64,000 nucleotides of DNA from Rhizobiaceae bacterium (GTDB lineage Bacteria > Pseudomonadota > Alphaproteobacteria > Rhizobiales > Rhizobiaceae): the NCBI GenBank assembly GCA_019635755.1, contig JAHBYW010000006.1:130001-194000 (forward strand), in the 5' to 3' direction. The notes below the pieces were generated by a model. The model was not told where the DNA came from, searched no databases, and saw only the letters and a program-made list of their open reading frames with translations. The translations under genes were made by a program, and so were the position numbers. The first letter of the stretch is position 1, and every line of letters starts with the position of its first letter. Below are positions 1 through 10,868 of this stretch, piece after piece.

Positions 1-2745
<2,745 letters not shown>

Positions 2746-2811
2746 ATTGCTCGTGCCCATCGCACGGCGATGAAAAGCACAACCAGCTTCTCGAAGAGCA
2801 TGCATTTCGCC

Positions 2812-2930
2812 GACCTGGTGGTTATGGCGGGGTGGCTGCACCCGTTCCCATTCCGAACACGGCCGTGAAACGCCCCAGCGCTGATGGTACTTCGTCTCAA
2901 GACGCGGGAGAGTAGGTCGCTGCCAGGTCT
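2812..2930 (+). rRNA. rrf: 5S ribosomal RNA
   Basis: A complete 5S rRNA of about 119 nt. It begins GACCTGGTGG and ends CTGCCAGGTC, whose terminal segments pair, and contains the conserved CCCATTCCGAACACGG loop region. It follows the 23S gene by about 65 nt, as expected in one rrn operon. Confidence 0.95.
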
Positions 2931-2979
2931 GTCAAGTGCATGCTGAAATCTTCTCGAACGATGCGTTTTCTCGGTTTGA

Positions 2980-3056
<77 letters not shown>

Positions 3057-3084
3057 AGACAAGAGCTGTTTCGATAGCTTGTTC

Positions 3085-3119
3085 AAAAGCCCCGCCCGGC
3101 TTCCGCCGGCGGGGCTTTT
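3085..3119 (+). terminator. Intrinsic terminator of the rRNA operon
   Basis: A strong GC-rich hairpin with arms AAAAGCCCCGCCCGGC and GCCGGCGGGGCTTTT (one bulged C) around a TTCC loop. It ends in TTTTG 29 nt after the tRNA. It also faces the convergent gene ending at 3172 and could serve both directions. Confidence 0.85.
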
Positions 3120-3171
3120 GCTTGTCTGGCACATCGTTGCGTCCGGTCATGCCGGCCGCGGGTGATCCCCT

Positions 3172-4494
3172 TCACGCCGAGATCAGCGCGGCGCGTTTCA
3201 TGAAAAGCTGCGAGAGCGGGCTGTCCGGACGCGCCGTCGCCCGTTCCGCCGACAGCGCCAGTGCCAGCGGGGCATCGCCTGCCCGGAACGCCGCCTCGAT
3301 CAGCGTCAGGTCGATCACGTCGCGCTGCGCATGGCTGCCGCCGAATCGGTGCGCGATGGCGCGCACCGGCCGGATCAGGCCCACGCAGGCGCCGTAGTCG
3401 CCCTGGCCGAAAGCATGGATGGCGCGGGTCACCGGTCCGCCGACATCGCGCGTGAAGGACGAATTGTCGTCGTCCGCGGCGATTGCCTCGGCCTGCGCCT
3501 CCAGCAGCCTGGCGGCCAGATCCTGCCGCCCGGCGCCGACGAAGGCCATCATCGCGTGCATGTCGTTGAAGGCGTAGTTGGCGGCGCTCGCCATCGGCGC
3601 CCAGTTCCGCGCCAGCGCCTCCCAGCGGTCGCCGACATCCACTCCGCCCAGCGACAGCCGCCACAGCAGCGCCGAGGCGTCCAGCATGTTGAGCGCGATC
3701 GTCGAGCCGGCCCCGTAGATCGGGCCGTCATAGAGTTTCAGCACCTCGTCGTGCTCGCCGAGATCGTAGTGGAACAGCGCGAGGTGCCACCAATTGTGGA
3801 CCTGCAGGAAGCTCTCGCGCGTCCACGCGTCCGGATCGGCGCACATCCAGGCGATGCCGTCGCGGTGCCGGCACTGCATCTCCATCACATGCGCAACCGC
3901 GTGCTGCGCCCAGCCGTCGCGCGGTTCCAGCTCGACCGCCCGCCGGCCGAACGATTCGGCCCGCTGATAGTCCCCCATCTCCTCAAGACCGAACGCCTGC
4001 ATGCCGAGCACGGCGTGGTAGCCGGGCATCGCCTCCGTCCACGCCGGCAACGCGCGGGCGATGCGGTCGCGCAGCATGCGCGAATTGCCGGTGAAGAAAT
4101 CGACCTGGTGCCCGGCCTGCAGCGCCAGCGCGTCGCGCGGGGTCTCGATGGCGAGGTCCTCGAGAATGCGTCCCGCCTCGTGCCACCGCCCCCGCGCCAG
4201 TTCGCCCAGCGCCGCGACATGCGCGGCCTCGCGTGCCGTCGCGGGCAGAGTGGCGGCGACAGCATGGCAGTCGCGCGCGACCGCCGTCGCGTCGCGCTCG
4301 GTCGCAAGTCCGAACAGATAGCCCTTCAACACATGCGCCATGACGAAGCCGGGCTCCGCCGCGATGGCGCGATCGACCGCCGCGACGGGATCGCCGACGA
4401 AGCATTGCAGCGAGCGCAGCCCCAGCTCGTAGTCGGCGAGCGCAGCGGTGCCGGTGCCGGAAACGGGCAGACCGAGGGAATCGACCAGCGCCAT
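3172..4494 (-). CDS. TTC38-like tetratricopeptide repeat protein
   Basis: A 440-aa cytosolic protein built almost entirely of helical TPR-like repeats. It resembles the family named for eukaryotic TTC38, which is also found in many alphaproteobacteria and has no assigned biochemical role. Characteristic stretches include HAVAHVMEMQ, FLQVHNWWHLALFHYDLGEH and DASALLWRL in the middle third. No catalytic motif or signal peptide is evident. It starts at ATG 4494, 4 nt after the stop of the LysE-family exporter gene, so the two are probably co-transcribed. The family assignment is from recognised sequence character; function is unknown. Confidence 0.8.
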   Translation of the reverse strand: MALVDSLGLPVSGTGTAALADYELGLRSLQCFVGDPVAAVDRAIAAEPGFVMAHVLKGYLFGLATERDATAVARDCHAVAATLPATAREAAHVAALGELARGRWHEAGRILEDLAIETPRDALALQAGHQVDFFTGNSRMLRDRIARALPAWTEAMPGYHAVLGMQAFGLEEMGDYQRAESFGRRAVELEPRDGWAQHAVAHVMEMQCRHRDGIAWMCADPDAWTRESFLQVHNWWHLALFHYDLGEHDEVLKLYDGPIYGAGSTIALNMLDASALLWRLSLGGVDVGDRWEALARNWAPMASAANYAFNDMHAMMAFVGAGRQDLAARLLEAQAEAIAADDDNSSFTRDVGGPVTRAIHAFGQGDYGACVGLIRPVRAIAHRFGGSHAQRDVIDLTLIEAAFRAGDAPLALALSAERATARPDSPLSQLFMKRAALISA

Positions 4495-4498
4495 CGGC

Positions 4499-5122
4499 CT
4501 AACTGCCCGAGCGCATCGCGGCGGTGGCGACGCCGGCGCCGATCAGCAGCGTGCCGCCGGTGCGGTTGAACAGGCGGACCGTGCGGCGGTTCGCCACCAT
4601 GCCGCGCGCCCGCGACGCAGCGAATCCGTAGCCGATGGCGTTGGCGAAGGCCAAGGTGAGGAACGTCGCCTGGAAGATCGCCATCTGGGTAAGAACGTCG
4701 CCGTGATGGTCGATGAACTGCGGCAGGAAGGCGACGAAGAAGGTGATGCTCTTGGGGTTGAGCGCGGTGACCAGCCAGGCATGCGCCACCATCCGCCCCG
4801 CCGACGAGACGTCGGTGCGCGGCTCGGCATCCAGCCTGTCGCCGGCGCGGAAGAGCTGGATGCCCAGCCAGACCAGATAGGCCGCGCCGAGCCATTTCAG
4901 CACGGTGAAGACGGTGGCGGAGGCGAGCAGCAGCGCGCCGATGCCCACCATCGACAGCGTCATCGCCGTGAAGTCGCCGAGAGCGACGCCGATCGCCACC
5001 GGCAGCGCCGCGCGCCAGCCCTGGCCGAGCGCATAGGAGATGACCAGCAGGATCGTCGGCCCCGGTATGACGAGGAGGACCGCCGAGGCGGCGGCGAAGG
5101 CGGCCCAGTTCTCGACCGGCAT
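4499..5122 (-). CDS. LysE/RhtB-family amino-acid exporter
   Basis: A 207-aa inner-membrane protein with about six hydrophobic segments. The family-diagnostic N-terminal pattern is present (VIPGPTILLVISYALGQGWRA, residues ~19-39, followed by IGVALGDFTAM). LysE/RhtB proteins export amino acids or related metabolites by proton antiport; the substrate here cannot be deduced. Start ATG 5122 has the Shine-Dalgarno AGAGGAG, which lies inside an inverted repeat (5131-5144). It is probably first in a two-gene operon with the TTC38-like gene. Confidence 0.88.
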   Translation of the reverse strand: MPVENWAAFAAASAVLLVIPGPTILLVISYALGQGWRAALPVAIGVALGDFTAMTLSMVGIGALLLASATVFTVLKWLGAAYLVWLGIQLFRAGDRLDAEPRTDVSSAGRMVAHAWLVTALNPKSITFFVAFLPQFIDHHGDVLTQMAIFQATFLTLAFANAIGYGFAASRARGMVANRRTVRLFNRTGGTLLIGAGVATAAMRSGS

Positions 5123-5130
5123 GGGGATGC

Positions 5131-5144
5131 TCCTCTAAAGAGGA
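5131..5144 (-). promoter_or_regulatory. Inverted repeat enclosing the lysE-family ribosome binding site
   Basis: On the gene's strand TCCTCT and AGAGGA flank a 2-nt spacer just upstream of the start at 5122. The second arm carries the Shine-Dalgarno. It could be an operator or an RNA element that hides the ribosome binding site; the loop is too short for a stable hairpin, so an operator is likelier. Confidence 0.3.
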
Positions 5145-5202
5145 GGATAAATCCCGAGGCGCGGCTTGTTGTAAAGGCAAATCGTTGCGGCCGGTGCGCG
5201 AC

Positions 5203-5913
5203 CTATCGCTCCCGGTATGCGTTCGCGATCGCCCGCATGCGCGGACCGTCGAAGGCGGGTCCGTGGCCGCCGAGACCGAGCCGGACGGGCAGGTCGAGGA
5301 TTCGCCGCATCGTCTCGCGATAGGCGGCCGGATCGGAGTCCGGCAGGTCGTCCAGAAGCTCGTCGTCGTAGATGGCGTCGCCGGAGAATAAGAGCCCGTC
5401 GGCCTCGTCCAGCAGGCCGATCTGGTCCGGTGCGTGGCCGGGCAGGTGGAGGACTGCAAAGCTCCGGCCGCCAATGTCGATCCGGTCGCCTTCGCCCAGC
5501 GCACGCGTCAGGGGCGCCGGCGCCAGCGCATAGTCCTGCTTGCGCCAGCCAGCGTGGGGCAGGCGCGACACCGGCTCCGCCAGAGCGCGGAATTCGTGCG
5601 CATAGGTCTTCTCGTCCGGCATCGTCGCAAAATGGCCGGCCGACCAGGCCGGCCCGGCGCGGTCCGCGAATTCGTGCAGCGCGCCGACATGATCGAGATG
5701 GATGTGCGTCGCCACTGCGACGACGGGCTTGCCGGGCGTCAGGTCGAGGATTGGCCTCAGCGGGACGATCCCCATGCCGGTGTCGACGACGAGGTCGGCG
5801 TCGCGCCCGCGCACGAGAAAGATGTTGGCGCTGAAGTAAGCATCGACGTGGGGCTCGGTGACGAGCGTGATGCCCGCCTCGATCGTGCGCGTCCGGAACC
5901 AGCCCTCGCCCAT
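5203..5913 (-). CDS. Metallo-beta-lactamase-fold hydrolase
   Basis: A 236-aa soluble protein of the MBL superfamily. The zinc motif THIHLDHVG (HxHxDH) lies around residues 70-78, with further ligands in HLPGHAPDQIG, the metal-bridging Asp in LLFSGDAIYDDELL, and a terminal GGHGP histidine. These are the metal sites of glyoxalase II/quorum-quenching-like hydrolases; the actual substrate is unknown. ATG 5913 was chosen because the alignable fold begins soon after it and a purine-rich GGGACAGGG precedes it; the frame stays open upstream without plausible protein sequence and would overlap the small membrane-protein gene. Confidence 0.85.
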   Translation of the reverse strand: MGEGWFRTRTIEAGITLVTEPHVDAYFSANIFLVRGRDADLVVDTGMGIVPLRPILDLTPGKPVVAVATHIHLDHVGALHEFADRAGPAWSAGHFATMPDEKTYAHEFRALAEPVSRLPHAGWRKQDYALAPAPLTRALGEGDRIDIGGRSFAVLHLPGHAPDQIGLLDEADGLLFSGDAIYDDELLDDLPDSDPAAYRETMRRILDLPVRLGLGGHGPAFDGPRMRAIANAYRER

Positions 5914-5977
5914 GCCCGCCCTGTCCCCGTCGGTGCTCGGACCGTAGGGGTTCGGCCCGCCGCGGTCGAGTCGGCCT

Positions 5978-6100
5978 CTAGTTGAGCGCGACGATGTAAG
6001 GGAGTGCCTCGGCGCCATTGTCGCCGCCGGCCAGCACCAGCAGCACGGCGGCGAGCGCAAAAGCCATGAATCCGAGGTCGGAGCGTAGGCGGCTGAACAT
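5978..6100 (-). CDS. 40-aa single-pass membrane protein, unknown function
   Basis: A short ORF beginning MFSRLRSDLGFMAFALAAVL, with one hydrophobic segment (residues ~10-25), then an acidic/polar GGDNGAEALPYIVALN tail. Start ATG 6100 has a strong Shine-Dalgarno (AGAGGGGAA), the best argument that it is translated. It precedes the MBL-fold gene by 64 nt on the same strand. It is not recognised as any named family; similar tiny one-helix proteins are common in Hyphomicrobiales and usually uncharacterised. Confidence 0.6.
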   Translation of the reverse strand: MFSRLRSDLGFMAFALAAVLLVLAGGDNGAEALPYIVALN

Positions 6101-6223
6101 GATTTCCCCTCTTGTTTCGAGGGAGATGGGAACCGGGTGCGGCGGCAATGTGTTCTTGGCGGGGAGTTCTCGCGGCGACGCGCGGGCTTTGTGGGGGCGA
6201 GCGGCCTTCACGCTTCGTCAACC

Positions 6224-6985
6224 ATGAACGGCGAAAATCCCCGCGGGCTGAGAGGGTGGAAAAGCGTGTTGCGTAAATCAGCATATCCGGTGGTCCCGGG
6301 CGTCTCGCGCCGGCACTTCCTGCTCGGCGGCCTTGCATCGACGATGCTCGCGGGCTGCAACCAGACCCTCGACTTCCCCGAGCTGATGGTCGACGACTAC
6401 ACGACAGGGTCGATCCGGCCGCGCATCAGCGTCGACCAGACGGTCACGCGTCCGGAGATGATGTATGCCGCGCTCGACGATCTCGGCCATCAGGTCCCGG
6501 CCGTGCCGTTCGACAAGGTCGACAAGAAATACCGCCGCCAGGTCGTCGTAAACGACACCGGCGAGGCGCCCGGCACGATCGTCGTCCATCTGCAGGAACG
6601 GCTGCTCTACCTGACGCAGCCCGGCGGCGACGCCATCCGTTACGGCGTGGGCATCGGCAAGGAAGGGTTCGTCTGGCAGGGCCGCGCACAGATCCAGTAC
6701 GGCAAGGAATGGCCGACGTGGACGCCGCCGGCGGAGATGATCCAGCGCAAGCCCGAACTGGTGAAGTACGCGGGCGGCCAGCCCGGCGGCATCGACAACC
6801 CGCTCGGCGCCCGCGCGCTCTACATCTTCAAGGACGGCCAGGACACGCTGTTCCGCGTCCACGGCTCGCCGGAATGGTGGACGATCGGCACGCAGGCCTC
6901 GTCCGGCTGCGTGCGCATGATCAACCAGGACGTCATCGACCTCTACAACCGAGTCGCCGGCAAGACGCCGATCGTGGTGGTGTAG
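6224..6985 (+). CDS. L,D-transpeptidase (YkuD domain), lipoprotein-type signal
   Basis: A 253-aa cell-wall enzyme. The N-terminus has SRRHFLLGGLASTMLAGC, combining a Tat-like twin arginine with a lipobox (Cys45). The YkuD domain fills the C-terminal half and ends in the catalytic HG...SSGCVRM motif, with His213 and Cys229 as active-site residues. Such enzymes form 3-3 peptidoglycan cross-links or attach proteins to the wall, and small YkuD proteins of this type are abundant in Hyphomicrobiales. The start is uncertain: ATG 6224 has no clear ribosome binding site, whereas GTG 6266 is preceded by AGAGGGTGG and would give a more compact signal peptide. Confidence 0.88.
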   Translation: MNGENPRGLRGWKSVLRKSAYPVVPGVSRRHFLLGGLASTMLAGCNQTLDFPELMVDDYTTGSIRPRISVDQTVTRPEMMYAALDDLGHQVPAVPFDKVDKKYRRQVVVNDTGEAPGTIVVHLQERLLYLTQPGGDAIRYGVGIGKEGFVWQGRAQIQYGKEWPTWTPPAEMIQRKPELVKYAGGQPGGIDNPLGARALYIFKDGQDTLFRVHGSPEWWTIGTQASSGCVRMINQDVIDLYNRVAGKTPIVVV

Positions 6986-7034
6986 CGGCGGCGAGTTTGT
7001 TTCTGTCGGCCGACTTCCGGACGCTCAGTCATGG

Positions 7035-7057
7035 ATCCTCGGGTCAAGCCCGAGGAT
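7035..7057. repeat. Short intergenic palindrome, copy 1
   Basis: ATCCTCGGG and CCCGAGGAT flank a 5-nt spacer TCAAG. A near-identical copy with the same spacing lies at 8480-8502, so copies sit on both sides of the phosphofructokinase gene. A related partial form (CGGGTTCGACCCG) is at 7141-7153. The 277 bases between 6985 and 7263 hold nothing else recognisable. Confidence 0.7.
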
Positions 7058-7262
7058 GACGATGTTGGGATGTACGAGCCAGCCTTGCAAGGTTCGTGCT
7101 GGCACTGACGCCGTCGGTTGGCGCTCACCTAGATGAAGTTCGGGTTCGACCCGAGGATCAATGCCTGAATATCGCGGCCGACACCCAGGGCGGCGGGCAA
7201 CATGCCCGTTGCCCGCCAGCGGCCATCCATCCTATACCCGCCCGGACATCCGGGAGGACTTG

Positions 7263-8432
7263 ATGGCCGAGAAGACGTTCGTGATCGCGCAGGGCGGCGG
7301 GCCGACCGCGGTGATCAACCAGACGCTGGCGGGCGCGATCGCGGAGATCGAGCGGCGCCATCCCAATGCGACGATCCTCGGCTCGCGGCACGGCGTGCGC
7401 GGCATCCGCGACGGCGACTATGTCGATTTCTCCGATGTGCCGGCCGATCGCCTGAAGCGCATCGCCAACACGCCGGGTGCCGCGCTGGGCTCCACGCGGG
7501 ACAAGCCGGACCGGGCCTATTGCGACGTGATCCTCGCCGGGCTGAAGAAGGTGAAGGCGGACGCCTTCATCTATATCGGCGGCAACGACACCGCCGGCAC
7601 GCAGCAGATCCTCACCGACGCGGCCGGCGGCGCGATGACCTTCGTCCACGCGCCGAAGACCATCGACAACGACCTGGTCGAGAACGACCACACGCCGGGC
7701 TTCATCTCGGCGGCGGAATATGTCGCGTCGGCGTTCAAGTCCGTCGACTTCGACTTCCGTGCGCTGCCGGGAATCTACGTCGCCATCGTGATGGGCAGGC
7801 ATGCCGGGTTCCTGACGGCCGCCTCTGCCGCCTGGCGCGACGACGAGGATGACGGCCCGCATCTCGTCTACGTTCCCGAGCGCGCCTTCTCGGTGCCGCG
7901 CTTCATCGACGAGGTGAAGGAGACGATGGGCAAGTACAAGCGCTGCATCGTCGCCATCTCCGAGGGCGTGTCGGCGGAAGACGGCCGCTCGCTGGTCGAG
8001 CACATCGTGCCGAAGGACAAGCTCGAATATGACGCGCACGGCAATGTGAAGCTGTCGGGCTCCGACCTCAACGCCGCGCTGGAAAAGGCACTGGCCGACG
8101 GCCTGCCGGGAAAACGCGCCCGCGTCGATGCGCTGGGCTACATGCCGCGCGGCTATATCGGCTCGATCAACCAAACCGACGCCGCCGAGGCATTCGAGGC
8201 CGGACGTTTCGCCGTCGGTGTCGCGGAGGACGGCGGCGGCTCGGTCGCCCTGCAGTATGACGGCACGCGGACGGTGCTCAAGAAGGTGCCGCTGAAGAAC
8301 GTCGCCGGCAAGACGCGGCACATGCCCGACGACTTCATGGTGGCGGGCAAGCCCGTTGTCGCGCAGCCCGGGCTCGACTATCTGCGTCGGCTGATTCCGC
8401 CGAAGTTCGAGACCGGCCGGCCGTTCGTGTAG
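7263..8432 (+). CDS. Pyrophosphate-type 6-phosphofructokinase
   Basis: A 389-aa cytosolic PFK-A superfamily enzyme phosphorylating fructose 6-phosphate. It has the N-terminal glycine loop GGGPTAVIN, GGNDTAGT and PKTIDND. In this family, Asp after the GG(D/N) pair (here Asp109) together with Lys in PKTIDND (here Lys132) marks PPi rather than ATP as phosphoryl donor; ATP enzymes have Gly and usually Gly at these places. The call of PPi dependence is therefore from motif residues plus family knowledge. Start ATG 7263 has CGGGAGGACT just upstream. It appears to be a single-gene unit flanked by two copies of a palindrome. Confidence 0.88.
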   Translation: MAEKTFVIAQGGGPTAVINQTLAGAIAEIERRHPNATILGSRHGVRGIRDGDYVDFSDVPADRLKRIANTPGAALGSTRDKPDRAYCDVILAGLKKVKADAFIYIGGNDTAGTQQILTDAAGGAMTFVHAPKTIDNDLVENDHTPGFISAAEYVASAFKSVDFDFRALPGIYVAIVMGRHAGFLTAASAAWRDDEDDGPHLVYVPERAFSVPRFIDEVKETMGKYKRCIVAISEGVSAEDGRSLVEHIVPKDKLEYDAHGNVKLSGSDLNAALEKALADGLPGKRARVDALGYMPRGYIGSINQTDAAEAFEAGRFAVGVAEDGGGSVALQYDGTRTVLKKVPLKNVAGKTRHMPDDFMVAGKPVVAQPGLDYLRRLIPPKFETGRPFV

Positions 8433-8479
8433 GGCTCGCCTTTTCGCAGGCCGCTGGCCTGGGCACGGTTCAGGCGTCG

Positions 8480-8502
8480 ATCCTTGGGCCAAGCCCGAGG
8501 AT
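8480..8502. repeat. Short intergenic palindrome, copy 2
   Basis: ATCCTTGGG and CCCGAGGAT with a 5-nt spacer CCAAG, matching copy 1 at 7035-7057 in length, spacing and most bases. It lies between the convergent phosphofructokinase and BKACE genes. Confidence 0.7.
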
Positions 8503-8572
8503 CACGAGGTTGAGGAGCTCGGCGCCGAAGCGACAAGGCGCAGGCCTTGCGGCGGGCGAACATCACGTCAGA

Positions 8573-9499
8573 TCAGAACGCCACCTGGTCCGCGCCCTTC
8601 AAGCCCAGTATCTCGCGCGCTTCGTCCGGCGTCGCGATCTCCAGACCAAGGCCCTCGACGAGCTGCCGCGCCATGGTGACCTGCTCGGCATTGCTCTTGG
8701 CCAGCCGCCCCTTGCCGGCCCAGATGGAATCCTCCAGGCCGACGCGCAGATTGCCGCCCATGACGACGCTCTGCATGGCGATCGGCATCTGGTGGCGGCC
8801 GGCGCCCAGCACCGACCAGCGGTAGGCGTCGCCGAACAGCCGGTCGGCGGTCCGCTTCATGTGCGCCACGTCCTCGGGATGCGTGCCGATGCCGCCCAGG
8901 ATGCCGAACACGCTCTGCACGAAGAAGGGCGGCTTGATCAGGCCGCGGTCGACGAAATGCGCGCAGGTGTAGAGGTGGCCGATGTCGTAGCACTCGATCT
9001 CGAAGCGCGTGCCGTTGTCGGCGCAGCGCGTCAGGATCGCCTCGATGTCCTCGAAGGTGTTGCGGAAGATGCGCGAACGTGAGCCTTCGAGATAAGGCCG
9101 CTCCCACTCCCGCTCGAACGTCTTGAAGCGCTCGAGCATCGGGTAGAGGCCGAAATTCATCGAACCCATGTTGAGCGAGGCGACCTCAGGCTTGAAGTGA
9201 ATCGCTGGCTTCAACCGCTCCTCGATGGTCATGGTCGCGGCGCCGCCGGTGGTGATGTTCACCACCACGTCGCAGCGCTGCTTGATCACGCCCAGGAACG
9301 GCCGGAATGCCTCCAGCGACTGGTCCGGCTCGCCGGTCTCGGGCTTGCGGGCATGCAGGTGCACGATGGCCGCGCCGGCTTCCGCCGCCCCGATCGCGGC
9401 ATCGGCGATCTCGGCCGCCGTCACCGGCAGGGCAGGCGACATGGAGGGCGTGTGGATCGAGCCTGTGACGGCACAGGTGATGATGACTTTCTGGGCCAT
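8573..9499 (-). CDS. Beta-keto acid cleavage enzyme (BKACE, DUF849 family)
   Basis: A 308-aa zinc-dependent TIM-barrel enzyme. Family hallmarks are the N-terminal ITCAVTGSIHTPSMSP, the metal-binding HLHAR near residue 48, NITTGG, the SLNMGSMNFG strand and HPEDVAH toward the C-terminus. BKACE enzymes condense a beta-keto acid with acetyl-CoA to give acetoacetate and a CoA ester (3-keto-5-aminohexanoate cleavage is the founding case). Specificity varies and cannot be read from this context, because neighbours are unrelated. Start ATG 9499 follows GGAGCG; an upstream in-frame start would add only MPPERL. Confidence 0.87.
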   Translation of the reverse strand: MAQKVIITCAVTGSIHTPSMSPALPVTAAEIADAAIGAAEAGAAIVHLHARKPETGEPDQSLEAFRPFLGVIKQRCDVVVNITTGGAATMTIEERLKPAIHFKPEVASLNMGSMNFGLYPMLERFKTFEREWERPYLEGSRSRIFRNTFEDIEAILTRCADNGTRFEIECYDIGHLYTCAHFVDRGLIKPPFFVQSVFGILGGIGTHPEDVAHMKRTADRLFGDAYRWSVLGAGRHQMPIAMQSVVMGGNLRVGLEDSIWAGKGRLAKSNAEQVTMARQLVEGLGLEIATPDEAREILGLKGADQVAF

Positions 9500-9653
9500 G
9501 AGGCGCTCCGGCGGCAATCGGCATCACCTATCCGCGCCGGCCTGCCGCTTGACAAGGGTGGACGGCGTGCCTGGCGCAACGATTTGCCGACCTGCACCGA
9601 TGCGCCGGACGGTCGGGCCGCTAAGGTGCGACAAGCATGGACGCCAACGCCGA

Positions 9654-10841
9654 ATGATGCCCGCCGCGCCGATGTGGATCGTGGTCTGGCTGCTGGGCGC
9701 GACGCAGGTCGTCGGCTATGGCACGCTGTTATACGCCTTCCCGCTGCTGGCACCCGACATCGCCGCCGAGATCGGCTGGCGCGAGGACCTGGTCTTCGCC
9801 GCGCTGTCGGTGGGCCTGCTGGCCAGCGGGCTGACGGCGCCGGTGGCAGGGCGGCTGGCTGACAGTTACGGCGCCGCGCGGGTGATGACCTTCGGCTCGG
9901 GCGCGGCCGCGCTGGCGCTGATCGTGCTGGCGATTGCGCCGGGGCCGGCCGGGTTCGTCGCCGGCGTGGTGCTGACCCAGCTGGCGTCGAGCTTCGTGCT
10001 CTATGCCTCGGCCTTCGTCGTGCTGGTGCAGGCCGGCGGCGAGGCGGCGCGGGGCCGGATCACCCATCTCACGCTCATCGCCGGCTTCGCGTCTACCGTC
10101 TTCTGGCCGCTGACCTATCTGCTCGACGCCCGGCTCGGCTGGCGGGACGTGTATCTCGTCTACGCGGCGCTGAACGCCGCCATCTGCCTGCCCGTGCACG
10201 CCTATCTGGCACGCTCGGCGCGGAGCGCCGGGGTTGCGCAGGCGCCGGCGGCGCACGCGACGGAGTCGGTGACCGGCCACCGCTCGGAGCGGACGATCTT
10301 CCTCGTCATGCTCCTCGGCTTCGCCGTCGAGGGGTTCGTGCTGTCGGCGATGCTGGTCCACATGGTGCCGATGCTGCAGGCGGTCGGCCTCGGTGCGGCG
10401 GCGCTTGCGGTGGGCGCTCTGTTCGGGCCCGCCCAGGTCGCCAGCCGGCTGGTGAACATGGTCGCCGGCCGGGCGCTGTCGCAGACGTCGCTGGCGATCG
10501 TCGCGGCCTTCATGCTCCCCGCGTCTGCCGCGGTGCTTGCCGCCAGCGCGCCCTGGCTGCCGGGTGCGCTGACATTCGCGATCCTCTTCGGCTTCGGCTC
10601 GGGCCTGAACACGATCGTGTCGGGAACGCTGCCGCTGGCGCTGTTCGGTGCCCGCGGCTACGGATCGCGCCTTGGCTGGGGAACATGGGCGCGCCAGTTC
10701 GCGGGCGCCTTCGCGCCTTTCGCCTTCGCCGCCTCGACGGCCGCCTCGTCGACGCATGCGACGCTGTGGATGCTGGCTGCGCTCGGTCTCGTCGGTATCG
10801 CGGCCTTCGTGCTGATCGCCTTGCTCCGATCTCGGCGTTAA
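9654..10841 (+). CDS. Major facilitator superfamily transporter
   Basis: A 395-aa integral membrane protein with about twelve hydrophobic helices in two halves. The loop after helix 2 (APVAGRLADSYGAARVM) matches the MFS motif A region, and the halves are joined by a polar linker around residues 195-215. The substrate is unknown; it resembles monocarboxylate/oxalate-formate-type or uncharacterised MFS members. The start at tandem ATGs (9654, 9657) places the first helix at the N-terminus. The open frame extends much further upstream, but that part is antisense to the BKACE gene and not protein-like. Confidence 0.82.
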   Translation: MMPAAPMWIVVWLLGATQVVGYGTLLYAFPLLAPDIAAEIGWREDLVFAALSVGLLASGLTAPVAGRLADSYGAARVMTFGSGAAALALIVLAIAPGPAGFVAGVVLTQLASSFVLYASAFVVLVQAGGEAARGRITHLTLIAGFASTVFWPLTYLLDARLGWRDVYLVYAALNAAICLPVHAYLARSARSAGVAQAPAAHATESVTGHRSERTIFLVMLLGFAVEGFVLSAMLVHMVPMLQAVGLGAAALAVGALFGPAQVASRLVNMVAGRALSQTSLAIVAAFMLPASAAVLAASAPWLPGALTFAILFGFGSGLNTIVSGTLPLALFGARGYGSRLGWGTWARQFAGAFAPFAFAASTAASSTHATLWMLAALGLVGIAAFVLIALLRSRR

Positions 10842-10868
10842 GGCGGGGCCAGCCGCGTCAGCGCCGGC

